NCBI GenBank assembly: GCA_035570055.1
Contig: DATMLM010000073.1
Location: forward strand, 186,001 to 250,000
DNA from: DASRDS01 sp035570055
GTDB taxonomy: Bacteria; Gemmatimonadota; Gemmatimonadetes; Gemmatimonadales; Gemmatimonadaceae
Direction: 5' to 3'
Length of the DNA stretch: 64,000 bases
Each line of letters opens with the position of its first letter. Positions within the stretch are counted from its first letter, which is position 1. Positions 9,397-17,160 of this stretch are shown one piece after another. Both the position numbers and the translations under genes were made by a program. The notes under the pieces are model-generated. The model worked only from the letters and a program-made list of their open reading frames with translations, searched no databases and had not been told where the DNA came from.

Positions 9397-9450
9397 AAAA
9401 ACCACTTCGCGCTTTTTGTGACTACCTAGTTTTGTTCAACGTTTCAATTA

Positions 9451-9522
9451 TAGCCCCAACGGGAGTCGAACCCGTCTCTCCACCTTGAAAGGGTGACGTC
9501 CTAACCGATAGACCATGGGGCC
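9451..9522 (-). tRNA. tRNA-Glu (TTC)
   Basis: Acceptor starts GGCCCCA and pairs with TGGGGCT through a terminal G-U pair. Anticodon loop CTTTCAA, T arm GGGTTCGACTCCC, discriminator A. It reads GAA/GAG. A second Glu isoacceptor follows in tandem just upstream. Confidence 0.94.
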
Positions 9523-9529
9523 GGGCTGA

Positions 9530-9602
9530 TAGCGGTAACGGGATTCGAACCCGTGTTTGAGCCTTGAGAGGGCTCCGTCCTAGTCCCCTAGACGATACCG
9601 CC
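9530..9602 (-). tRNA. tRNA-Glu (CTC)
   Basis: Acceptor GGCGGTA/TACCGCT, anticodon loop CTCTCAA, T arm GGGTTCGAATCCC, discriminator A. This isoacceptor reads GAG only, the favoured Glu codon in a GC-rich genome. Confidence 0.94.
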
Positions 9603-9619
9603 GTTTCTTTGTTGCCCCA

Positions 9620-9692
9620 CAGGCGCGGAGGGACTTGAACCCCCAGCCGCTGGTTTTGGAGACCAGTGCTCTACCAATTGAGCTACGCGCCT
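9620..9692 (-). tRNA. tRNA-Trp (CCA anticodon)
   Basis: Acceptor AGGCGCG/CGCGCCT, anticodon loop CTCCAAA, T arm GGGTTCAAGTCCC and the Trp-typical discriminator G. Confidence 0.95.
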
Positions 9693-9696
9693 AAAG

Positions 9697-9771
9697 GGTG
9701 GCTGATGGGAATTGAACCCACAACCCCCGGAGCCACAGTCCGGTGCTCTAACCAATTGAGCTACAGCCACC
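9697..9771 (-). tRNA. tRNA-His (GTG)
   Basis: Acceptor GTGGCTG/CAGCCAC with the diagnostic extra G-1 opposite C73, anticodon loop CTGTGGC, T arm GGGTTCAATTCCC. It starts nine bases after the stop codon of efp, so the tRNA cluster is probably processed from, or co-transcribed with, the tesA-efp transcript. Confidence 0.95.
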
Positions 9772-9779
9772 ATGGAGCG

Positions 9780-10340
9780 CTAGGCCCTATCTACGTATTC
9801 CCCCGTCTGCGGATTCACGCGCACCTTCTCGCCCGTCTTGACGAATTCCGGCACGTTCACCGTCACGCCATTCTCGAGCGTCGCCGGTTTCGTCGATGCC
9901 GTCTTCGTCGCGCTCTTCATGACTGGCGCCGTCTCCGTCACCTCGAGCGTCAACGAGTTGGGCAACTGAATGCCGATCGGCCGCCCATTGTAATACTCGG
10001 CCTGAATCCGCATGCCCGCCTGCATCCACTGCGCGGAATCGCCAAGCGCCTCCTCGTCCATCTCGAGCTGGTCGTAGTTCTCGGTGTTCATGAAATGGTA
10101 CGTGTCGCCACCCTTGTACATGAACTCGAGATCGTGCGTCTCCATCGACGCCCGCTCGACGGAGTCCGCCGCGCGGAATCGATGCTCGAACGTCGATCCC
10201 GTCCTCAGGTTCTTGAGTTTTGCCTGCACCATAGCGCGCAAATTCCCCGGGGTGTGGTGTCGAAATTCGATCACCCGCACTGGGTCGCCCTCGAACACGA
10301 GGACCATGCCGCGCCGGATCTGAGTTGCTGAGAAAGCCAT
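9780..10340 (-). CDS. efp: Translation elongation factor P
   Basis: 186 residues, the normal EF-P length, with all three beta-barrel domains and the C-terminal signature ending GEYVDRA. EF-P enters the ribosomal E site and rescues stalling at polyproline stretches. The loop that in E. coli carries the modified Lys34 reads TPGNLRA here, so the tip residue is Asn33, which neither lysylation nor rhamnosylation can modify. Start ATG 10340 matches the usual N-terminus; the frame is open further upstream. It lies 11 bp downstream of the esterase gene and is followed at once by seven tRNA genes, giving a translation-related transcription unit. Confidence 0.95.
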   Translation of the reverse strand: MAFSATQIRRGMVLVFEGDPVRVIEFRHHTPGNLRAMVQAKLKNLRTGSTFEHRFRAADSVERASMETHDLEFMYKGGDTYHFMNTENYDQLEMDEEALGDSAQWMQAGMRIQAEYYNGRPIGIQLPNSLTLEVTETAPVMKSATKTASTKPATLENGVTVNVPEFVKTGEKVRVNPQTGEYVDRA

Positions 10341-10351
10341 AGCCCCAAAAA

Positions 10352-11011
10352 CTATCGCGATTCGGCGAGAAGTGGTAGCATCGCCCTCCACTCGGTGGCA
10401 GCAGCCACGCGCGACCCGGCGACGTTCGGATGCATGCCGTCGGCCTGATTCAATGCGGGGTGCCCGGCCACGCTATCGAGTAGAAATGGCAGCAGCGTCG
10501 CGTCCTCGGCCTTGGCCGCCTGTCCGTACACCGCATGAAAACGTGACGCGTAGTCGACGCCGAGGTTCGGCGGCGCCTCCATCTGAACCACCGCCAACCG
10601 GGCCGCCGGCCGCTCCGTGTGCACCTTGGCCAGGATGGCCTCGAGGTTCGCCCGCAATGAATCCGTGTCCAGCCCACGCAGTCCGTCATTCGCGCCGGTT
10701 TCCAACACGAACACGTCGACCGGACCTCGCAGCAACCAATCGATGCGCCGCAGCGCGCCGGCGGACGTCTCGCCGGATAACCCCGCATTGACGACATGAT
10801 ACGGCAGCCCGGCCGAGTCGATCTTCGCTTGGATGAGCGCGGGCCACGCTTCGTCGGGATCGAGTCCCAGCCCCGCCGTCAAACTCGTCCCGACGATGAG
10901 CACCGTCCGGCGCGCCGTCGTGTCAGCGTGCACCGATGTAGTTTGGACCGACGGTGATCGCTCACGCGAACAGGCCGTCAGAACCATCACACACGCGACC
11001 GTCAGTCTCAT
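10352..11011 (-). CDS. GDSL/SGNH arylesterase-thioesterase lipoprotein (TesA-like)
   Basis: 219 residues. The signal peptide ends VMVLTAC, a lipobox with Cys14. SGNH blocks are all present: GTSLTAG with nucleophile Ser43, the block II Gly in NAGLSGETSAG, GAND, and DGMHPN with Asp191 and His194. The family cleaves acyl-CoA thioesters, lysophospholipids and aryl esters in the periplasm. TesA homologues are commonly encoded divergently from an ABC exporter pair of the YbbA/YbbP type, as here. The ATG at 11011 shares its CATG with the ATG of the divergent ATPase gene. A longer open frame upstream is antisense to that gene and was not used. Confidence 0.9.
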   Translation of the reverse strand: MRLTVACVMVLTACSRERSPSVQTTSVHADTTARRTVLIVGTSLTAGLGLDPDEAWPALIQAKIDSAGLPYHVVNAGLSGETSAGALRRIDWLLRGPVDVFVLETGANDGLRGLDTDSLRANLEAILAKVHTERPAARLAVVQMEAPPNLGVDYASRFHAVYGQAAKAEDATLLPFLLDSVAGHPALNQADGMHPNVAGSRVAAATEWRAMLPLLAESR

Positions 11012-11675
11012 GCTCGTCGCCCGCGAATTGACAAAAGAATACCAGAGCGGCTCTCGGACTCTTACTGTCCTGGACGCCGTTTCGTTCGATATCCCGCAAG
11101 GGACCTTCGTTTCCATCGTCGGCCCCTCCGGTAGCGGGAAGACGACGCTCCTGGGCCTCCTGGCAGGGCTCGATACCCCAACCAGCGGATCGGTGATCCT
11201 CGACGGCGCCGATCTGGCGACGCTCGACGAGGACCGCCGCGCGAAGCTCCGTGGCGAGAAAGTCGGGTTCGTCTTCCAGAGTTTCCAGCTCATTCCCACG
11301 CTCACCGCGTTGGAAAATGTCAGCGTCCCGCTCGAGTTGCGCGGCGAGCGCGAGTCGCAATCGGCCGAGCGCGCCCGCGACGTGCTCGGCCGCGTCGGAC
11401 TCGGCGACCGCGTGGGGCATTTTCCAGCCCAACTGTCGGGCGGCGAGCAGCAGCGCGTCGCGATTGCGCGGGCGTTCGCCAACCAGCCACGGATCCTGTT
11501 CGCCGACGAGCCGACCGGCAACCTCGACGCCGCCACGGGCCTCCGCATCGTCGAGCTCCTCGAATCACTGAACGGCGAATCGGGTTCGACCATCGTGCTC
11601 GTGACGCACGACCTCGGTCTGGCGGGTCGTGCGCAGCGCATGATCAAGCTGGCCGACGGCCGCGTCGTTCCATGA
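11010..11675 (+). CDS. ABC transporter ATPase, LolD/MacB/YbbA type
   Basis: 221 residues, a single nucleotide-binding domain. Walker A is GPSGSGKTT, the Q-loop follows in FVFQSFQLIPTLTALENV, the signature is LSGGEQQRVAIARA, Walker B is ILFADEPTGN, and the switch His is in LVTHD. The GEQQR form and small size match the LolD/MacB/YbbA group that powers FtsX-type permeases. The stop overlaps the permease start by ATGA. Start ATG 11010 gives the canonical N-terminus (LTKEY) but has no clear ribosome site and overlaps the divergent esterase start. The substrate is unknown; YbbA/YbbP-type pairs are linked to lipid or envelope export. Confidence 0.93.
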   Translation: MLVARELTKEYQSGSRTLTVLDAVSFDIPQGTFVSIVGPSGSGKTTLLGLLAGLDTPTSGSVILDGADLATLDEDRRAKLRGEKVGFVFQSFQLIPTLTALENVSVPLELRGERESQSAERARDVLGRVGLGDRVGHFPAQLSGGEQQRVAIARAFANQPRILFADEPTGNLDAATGLRIVELLESLNGESGSTIVLVTHDLGLAGRAQRMIKLADGRVVP

Positions 11676-14167
11676 GTCTCGCGAGAATTGCCTGGCGAGA
11701 AAGTCGCACCACCCGTCGCCGTCTGTTCCTGTACATGGGATCGATCGCGTTCGGTGTCGCCGCGCTCGTCGCCATCGACTCGTTCGCCGCGAATGTCACG
11801 CAATCGGTCCGCGAGCAATCCCGATCTCTCATCGGCGGCGATCTCTCCCTGACCTCCCGCGGCCCTCTCCCGCCGCTCGCCCACACGCTGGTCGACTCAC
11901 TCCGCACCAAGGGAGCACGAGAGGCTCGCGTGACGAGCTTCGCGTCGATGGCCGTCGATCGCCGCACCGGCCTCACACGCCTCGTCCAAGTTCGCGCCGT
12001 CACCGCGAACTTCCCACTCTATGGCGCCGTCCTCACGGATCCGTCGACTGCCTGGGGAGCGCTTCGAACACAGGAAGCGGTGGTCGTAGACCCCGCGCTC
12101 CTCGTAGCGATCGACGGTCACGTGGGCGACACCTTGGCACTTGGTTACGGCCGATTCGTCATCACAGGTACCCTGCAAACGGTCCCGGGTGACGCCGCCA
12201 TCGCGGCCGCCATTGGCCCACGCGTGTTCATCCCCGAGGCCGATCTCGCGCTCACGCAGCTCTTGACGTTCGGCAGCCGCGCCGAGTACAAGACCGTACT
12301 CGGCGTCAACGCCACGCCGGCGCTCGAGACACGTCTCCGGAACCGACTCGACACACTGCACGTGCGCGTACAGAGCGCCACGGATACCAACACGGGTCTC
12401 ACGGATGCCGTCAAGCGCCTGCGCAACTTTCTCGGGGTCGTCGCGCTCGTCTCACTGCTGCTCGGCGGCATCGGCGTCGCCTCCGGCGTCCGCGCATTCG
12501 TACGACGCAAGATCGACACAGTCGCCGTCTTGCGCTGCCTCGGCGCGACAACCCGCCAGATCCTCTTGATCTACGTCGGCCAGGCGGCCGCGATGGGCCT
12601 CATTGGAGCAGCGGCTGGCGCGCTCCTCGGCGTCGGACTGCAGTTCGGACTGCCGCTCGCCATTCGAGACTTCCTCCCGGTCGACGTTGATCCGCACCTC
12701 GTGCCCGGCGCGATCGGCTTCGGGCTGCTGCTCGGACTCTGGGTCGCGTTGTGGTTCGCGCTCCGCCCGCTGCTCGCACTCGGCTCCATCTCTCCGCTCG
12801 CCGCTCTGCGTCGCGAATACGGTGACGAGAAGCTGCGCGAAGGCCGCGCCATATTCCCCGCGCTCGTCCTCGGTGCCACGGTTCTCGCACTCTCCGTTGC
12901 CCGCGCGCCACGGCCCCGCTTGGGCGTCGGCATCGCGATCGGGATTGGCGTCGTACTGCTCGCGTTGTGGGCGGGCGCGGTCGCGCTCTCTTGGCTGGCC
13001 CGCCGGATCACGCGGTCCGGCTGGCCGTATGTGATTCGCCAGGGCGTCGCGAATCTGTATCGTCCGGCGAACCAAACTCGCGCCGTCGTACTGTCACTGG
13101 GATTCGGCGCGTTTCTCATCGCGACGTTGTACCTGGTACAAACCAATGTCCTGCGCGAGTTGAACGTCGCCACCGATGCCTCGCGCGGAAACGCGCTGTT
13201 CTTCGACGTCCAATCCGACCAAGCTGCGGGACTCGATAGCATGGTCGGCCACGCAATCGTCGAGACCGCGCCACTGGTTACGATGCGGATCGCTTCAATC
13301 AACGGTGCGTCGGTAGGCGAGCTGCAACGCGCCAAGAAGGGCGCTGCGTGGGCGCTGCGGCGCGAATACCGCTCGACGTATCGCGACACGCTCGTTGGAT
13401 CTGAACATGTCGTCGCCGGGCGATGGTTCGGCAAAGATCCGCCGGGTGACACGGCCGAGCTCTCGCTGGAGGCCGATGTGGCGAAAGAGCTCGGAGTTGG
13501 GATCGGGTCGCGCATCATCTGGGACGTCCAGGGCGTACCGGTGCCCACACGACTCACGAGTCTCCGCGACGTCGACTGGGCGCGCTTCGAGCCGAACTTC
13601 TTCGCCGTGTTCCCGAACGGCGTGTTGGAGCACGCACCCCATCAGGTCGTGGTACTCGCCAACGTGCCGGATCCCGGAGCGCTCTCGCGTCTCCAGCGCG
13701 CGGTCGTCGACCGCTACCCGAACGTATCGGCCGTCGATCTCACCCTCGTGCGCGACACGATCGGCCGGATCGTGCGCAAAGTGACGTTCGCGATACGCTT
13801 TCTCGCGCTCTTCAGCCTCGCGCTCGCCATCCCCGTCCTTTTTAGCTCGGTGTCCACCAGTAGGCGTGATCGCGTGCGCGAAGGCGTGCTCTTGAAGACA
13901 CTCGGCGCGAGCCGTGCACAGATTCAGGCGATCATGCTGGCCGAATACGCCGCCCTCGGCCTCGTGGGCGCGCTGACGGGCGTGCTGCTCTCGTTCGCCG
14001 GCGCGTGGGCGCTGTTACGATTCGCGTTCGAGAGCTCGTTCACGCCGGCGGTGATTCCCGCCCTCGGCATCGCGCTCATCTGCGCGGCGCTGGCGATTCT
14101 GATTGGCGTCCTCGGCGGACGCGATGTGTTCGCCGAGACCCCGATTACCGCCCTTCGGGCAGAGTGA
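11672..14167 (+). CDS. FtsX-like ABC permease, YbbP type
   Basis: 831 residues with an N-terminal membrane anchor, a periplasmic MacB_PCD-like region and two FtsX-type membrane modules. The first FtsX module is at ~255-370 (GIGVASGVRAFVRRKIDTVAVLRCLGA), a central pair of helices is at ~390-440, and a second FtsX module is at the C-terminus (RRDRVREGVLLKTLGASRAQI). The duplicated layout and total length match YbbP-type permeases. It is translationally coupled to the ATPase by an ATGA overlap, and the pair should form one inner-membrane transporter. The last 23 bp overlap the convergent small gene. Confidence 0.92.
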   Translation: MSLARIAWRESRTTRRRLFLYMGSIAFGVAALVAIDSFAANVTQSVREQSRSLIGGDLSLTSRGPLPPLAHTLVDSLRTKGAREARVTSFASMAVDRRTGLTRLVQVRAVTANFPLYGAVLTDPSTAWGALRTQEAVVVDPALLVAIDGHVGDTLALGYGRFVITGTLQTVPGDAAIAAAIGPRVFIPEADLALTQLLTFGSRAEYKTVLGVNATPALETRLRNRLDTLHVRVQSATDTNTGLTDAVKRLRNFLGVVALVSLLLGGIGVASGVRAFVRRKIDTVAVLRCLGATTRQILLIYVGQAAAMGLIGAAAGALLGVGLQFGLPLAIRDFLPVDVDPHLVPGAIGFGLLLGLWVALWFALRPLLALGSISPLAALRREYGDEKLREGRAIFPALVLGATVLALSVARAPRPRLGVGIAIGIGVVLLALWAGAVALSWLARRITRSGWPYVIRQGVANLYRPANQTRAVVLSLGFGAFLIATLYLVQTNVLRELNVATDASRGNALFFDVQSDQAAGLDSMVGHAIVETAPLVTMRIASINGASVGELQRAKKGAAWALRREYRSTYRDTLVGSEHVVAGRWFGKDPPGDTAELSLEADVAKELGVGIGSRIIWDVQGVPVPTRLTSLRDVDWARFEPNFFAVFPNGVLEHAPHQVVVLANVPDPGALSRLQRAVVDRYPNVSAVDLTLVRDTIGRIVRKVTFAIRFLALFSLALAIPVLFSSVSTSRRDRVREGVLLKTLGASRAQIQAIMLAEYAALGLVGALTGVLLSFAGAWALLRFAFESSFTPAVIPALGIALICAALAILIGVLGGRDVFAETPITALRAE

Positions 14168-14612
14168 AATCCAGCGCGATCTCGCCGTCAGGCGGCAGCG
14201 CTTGCCACCGCGCGATGAGCTCGTGCGCGAGCGCGCGTGATCGCGTGAGCTCGTCGTTGGTGACCGTCCGCCAAGCCTCGCCACAGAAACTCGCCCCTTG
14301 CGCGTTCATCTCCTCCGCCGTGCACTCCTGATGGAGGCAGCCCACCAGAAACTCGGCGACTTCCGCCTCGGCTGGCAGTCGGCCACGCGGCCACGGCGTG
14401 CCGAAGTCGCTCAGGTCCCAGCCGCGTGCGACGAGGCCATAAAACGCCTCATGCAGGCCCAGGGTGGTCTCCACCGCGTAGTGGGTGAGATCGTGCGGAG
14501 GAAAGAAGCGACTATTTTTTTCGGGGTGCCGCTGCCACGTCACCGATCCGTCCACGCGTTCGCAGCGCAAGACCGCGAGGCCGTCGACCCGATTGTGAAT
14601 TCGAATTCGCAT
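14145..14612 (-). CDS. Conserved-looking protein of unknown function with HDLTHY motif
   Basis: 155 residues, soluble, no signal peptide. I do not recognise the family. Visible features are an N-terminal beta-rich stretch (MRIRIHNRVDGLAVLRCERVD), the motif FFPPHDLTHYAVE with two histidines and two acidic residues that could bind a metal, and a mixed C-terminal half ending in IALDFTLPEG. The balanced composition and defined start argue that it is a real gene. Its ATG shares a CATG with the divergent threonine dehydratase, and its 3' end overlaps the permease by 23 bp. No function is proposed. Confidence 0.65.
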   Translation of the reverse strand: MRIRIHNRVDGLAVLRCERVDGSVTWQRHPEKNSRFFPPHDLTHYAVETTLGLHEAFYGLVARGWDLSDFGTPWPRGRLPAEAEVAEFLVGCLHQECTAEEMNAQGASFCGEAWRTVTNDELTRSRALAHELIARWQALPPDGEIALDFTLPEGR

Positions 14613-15543
14613 GATGATATCTCGTGAGTCGATCGAAGCCGCGGCATCGCGGATCCGGCCATACATCCGCGAAACCCCGGTCGAACCGTCGGACAACAAT
14701 GTCTGGCTCAAATGCGAGCAGATGCAACGGTCGGGCTCATTCAAGTTACGCGGAGCCCTGAACAGTATTCTATCGCTGTCGCCGGACGCGATCGCCCGTG
14801 GCGTCGTGACCGCGTCCACTGGCAACCATGGTCGTGCCGTGGCGACGGCGCTCGCCGCGGTCGGTGCGCGCGGCACGGTGTATCTCCCGCACAGCGCACC
14901 CGCCGTGAAAGTGCGGGCCTTGCGCCGCTTCTCGAACATCGAGTTGGTGTTCGAGGGCGACGAGGGTGGCGCGACGGAGCTCGCTGCCCGGTCGGTCGCC
15001 GAGCGCGAGGGTCGCCCGTATATCTCTCCCTATAACGATGCCACGGTCATCGCGGGGCAGGGGACCCTCGGCCTCGAGTTCGCCGCTCAATGCCCATCGC
15101 TCGACGCCGTGTTCGTCGCCGTCGGCGGCGGAGGTCTCATCTCGGGCATCGCCTCGGCCATGCGTTGCCAGATCGTCGGGTGCTGGCCCGAGAACTCCGT
15201 CGCGATGTACGAGAGCATGCGAGCCGGCGAGATCGTCGCCCCGCCCGAGCGACCGACGTTGTCCGACGCGACCGCCGGCAGCGTCGAGCCGGGTGCCATC
15301 ACGCTGGATCTCTGCCGCTCGCTGATCGATGAGTGCGTCCTCGTGAGCGAAGCCGAGATCGCCGACGCGATTCGGTTCATGATCGCTGAGCATCAGATGA
15401 TCGTCGAAGGTGCGGCAGGCGTCGCGGTCGCGGCCTACCGGAAAACGGCCGCGCGCTACGCTGGCCGCTCAGTCGGCATCGTGCTCTGTGGTGGCAACAT
15501 CGGATACGACACGCTTCGAACCATTATCTGCGAGACACCATGA
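14611..15543 (+). CDS. Threonine/serine dehydratase (PLP-dependent)
   Basis: 310 residues, the short catalytic-only form without a C-terminal ACT regulatory domain. The PLP Schiff-base lysine is Lys45 in SGSFKLRGA, STGNHGRAVA is the substrate loop, and GGGGLISG binds the cofactor phosphate. It deaminates threonine to 2-oxobutanoate or serine to pyruvate; without an ACT domain it is likely catabolic or not feedback-inhibited. Two adjacent ATGs (14611, 14614) are possible; the first overlaps the divergent start. The stop overlaps the next gene by ATGA. Confidence 0.93.
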   Translation: MMISRESIEAAASRIRPYIRETPVEPSDNNVWLKCEQMQRSGSFKLRGALNSILSLSPDAIARGVVTASTGNHGRAVATALAAVGARGTVYLPHSAPAVKVRALRRFSNIELVFEGDEGGATELAARSVAEREGRPYISPYNDATVIAGQGTLGLEFAAQCPSLDAVFVAVGGGGLISGIASAMRCQIVGCWPENSVAMYESMRAGEIVAPPERPTLSDATAGSVEPGAITLDLCRSLIDECVLVSEAEIADAIRFMIAEHQMIVEGAAGVAVAAYRKTAARYAGRSVGIVLCGGNIGYDTLRTIICETP

Positions 15544-15833
15544 TTCTCCTCGCGCTGTCTCTCCTGGTCACGGTCCAGACCCGTGCGCTGCCACAACCGA
15601 CGTCCGACGTCGCCGTCGCCGTCGTCGCGCCCGCGACCGCGCCACAGGGCGTCCTCGAACCGCCCATCGTGCCGCCGCGCACGGCAGTGGGCGCAAGCGC
15701 CTCGCCACCTGAGCCACCCGACCCGTCCGTCTATCCGGAAACGACGCGCATGACGCGCATTGCCCGACGCATGCTGGCGACGATCGCTGTTGGCGGGGGT
15801 GTCGCCCTCCTCGTCCATACATGCGCGGGTTAG
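15540..15833 (+). CDS. Small envelope protein of unknown function
   Basis: 97 residues. It starts with a signal-like segment (LLALSLLVTVQTRALPQ), has a Pro/Ala/Val-rich middle with PPxxPPxPPDP, and ends in a second hydrophobic helix (LATIAVGGGVALLVHTCAG). It is likely a secreted or membrane-bound linker protein. It is coupled by an ATGA overlap to the dehydratase gene and overlaps the SDR start by 13 bp, so the three genes are one operon. I recognise no family. Confidence 0.6.
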   Translation: MILLALSLLVTVQTRALPQPTSDVAVAVVAPATAPQGVLEPPIVPPRTAVGASASPPEPPDPSVYPETTRMTRIARRMLATIAVGGGVALLVHTCAG

Positions 15834-16546
15834 CCGGCAAGCGTGTACTCGTCACGGGCGGGACGAGTGGGATCGGCGCGGCGACCGCCGAACGGTTCAC
15901 CGAGGAGGGCGCGCAGGTGTGGGTTCTCGGCCGCACGGCCGATGCGAACGCCCCACGCTCGCTCGTCGCCGATGTCGCCGACCCCGCGGCGGTAGCGCGG
16001 GCATTTGGGCGAATGGACGCCGAGGGAGGCGGGATCGACGTCCTGATCAACAACGCGGGCCTGAGTGTTCGCCACGAGTTCGTGGAGATGCCGCTCGACG
16101 AATGGCGGCGCGTGCTGGACGTGAACCTGACGGGTGCCATGCTCGTCGCCCAACAGGCCGCGCGTCGCATGCTCGCGCAGCGCAGCGGCGTGATCCTGCA
16201 TATGGGCTCGACCAACGGGATGGTCGGGTACCGCGGATATGCGCACTACAATGCGTCCAAGGCCGCGCTGATCGAGCTCACGAAAACGATGGCGCTCGAG
16301 TTGGCGCCGACGATTCGCGTGAACGTCGTCTGCCCGGGCTATATCCTCACGCCGATGCAGGAAGCCGAGTACTCCCCGGCCATGATGCGCGAGCTCGAGG
16401 CGAAGATTCCATTGCGTCGACAAGGACGTCCGGCCGAGGTGGCGGCGCTGTGTGCGTTTCTCGCCTCGGATGACGCGGAATTCTTGACGGGGCAGACCTA
16501 CGTGATCGACGGCGGCGAGACCGCCGGCGGCCTAGCGAGTCGCTAG
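15821..16546 (+). CDS. Short-chain dehydrogenase/reductase
   Basis: 241 residues, classical SDR fold. Cofactor motif TGGTSGIG is at 12-19, NNAG at 77-80, catalytic Ser130, and Tyr143 and Lys147 in the YNASK motif. The PG motif (CPGYILTPM) and C-terminal GQTYVIDGG are typical of glucose-1-dehydrogenase-like and 3-oxoacyl-reductase-like members. It oxidises or reduces a hydroxyl/keto group with NAD(P). The exact substrate cannot be told from sequence. It is the last gene of the dehydratase operon and overlaps the convergent PCuAC gene by 15 bp. Confidence 0.9.
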   Translation: MRGLAGKRVLVTGGTSGIGAATAERFTEEGAQVWVLGRTADANAPRSLVADVADPAAVARAFGRMDAEGGGIDVLINNAGLSVRHEFVEMPLDEWRRVLDVNLTGAMLVAQQAARRMLAQRSGVILHMGSTNGMVGYRGYAHYNASKAALIELTKTMALELAPTIRVNVVCPGYILTPMQEAEYSPAMMRELEAKIPLRRQGRPAEVAALCAFLASDDAEFLTGQTYVIDGGETAGGLASR

Positions 16547-17065
16547 CGGCTGCGTCGCGGCGTGCGTGGCCATGATCTGCGCGGTCGGCCGCACGACGGC
16601 GTCGACATCGACGGGTTGCCCGTCGGCGAGAATCACGGTCACTCGGACGTGTTGCCCTTCGCGCAGCTCACGTTGGAGACCGGCGAGCATGATGTGTGGC
16701 CCCGGCGGCGCAAACGTGCTGCTCGCCCCACCCGGGATGGCGAGACGCCGGAGGAGCGCGGTGCGGACCGTGTCGCCATCGCGGAAGTGCTGAAAGATCG
16801 CGACCGTGCGCGCCGACGAGGACAGCACATCGACGATGTCGACCGGGTGCGCGTCGTGGTTCGTGAGGGTCATCGACAGTACCGCGGTGTCGCCCACCGG
16901 TGCGGCGTTGACCCATGCGGTCTGCGCCACTACCTGCTGATGACTCGGACCACACACGGCCAGCGTGGCGACGACGGCAATGAAAAGGGCCGCTGTGAGA
17001 TAGACCGATCGCGAACGGCGCACGATGTTGAGAACCCCCAAACGGCAATAACGTTCCCGCCACAT
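16532..17065 (-). CDS. Periplasmic PCuAC-type copper chaperone
   Basis: 177 residues with an N-terminal membrane/signal helix (YLTAALFIAVVATLAVCG) and a PCuAC (DUF461) domain. Visible family marks are AAPVGDTAVLSMTLTNHDA, a histidine in IFQHF, and PPGPHIMLAGL, which supplies the HxM copper ligands. These proteins carry Cu(I) to the CuA centre of cytochrome oxidase. The first ligand motif is less canonical than usual (QHFRDGD), so metal affinity may differ. VCG could serve as a lipobox, but this is not certain. Confidence 0.82.
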   Translation of the reverse strand: MWRERYCRLGVLNIVRRSRSVYLTAALFIAVVATLAVCGPSHQQVVAQTAWVNAAPVGDTAVLSMTLTNHDAHPVDIVDVLSSSARTVAIFQHFRDGDTVRTALLRRLAIPGGASSTFAPPGPHIMLAGLQRELREGQHVRVTVILADGQPVDVDAVVRPTAQIMATHAATQPLATR

Positions 17066-17160
17066 GTGACGGGTTGACAGTATAAGATACGCATAACCGG
17101 TCTCCGCCGTTATCGGTGTCCCAGGCGGTCAACTTCGGGGGGCCTTGATAGATTAGCCGT

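Noticed and set aside
9086..9773. Several short open frames in the tRNA region
   Set aside because: They are translations of tRNA genes and have no independent support.
11012..11884. N-terminal extension of the esterase frame antisense to the ABC ATPase
   Set aside because: No homology and Ser/Arg-rich; the real protein starts with a lipoprotein signal at 11011.
17074..17102. Promoter with TTGACA box before the S9 peptidase gene
   Set aside because: A perfect -35 hexamer is present but nothing resembles a -10 at 16-18 bp (CCGGTC), so I do not call it.
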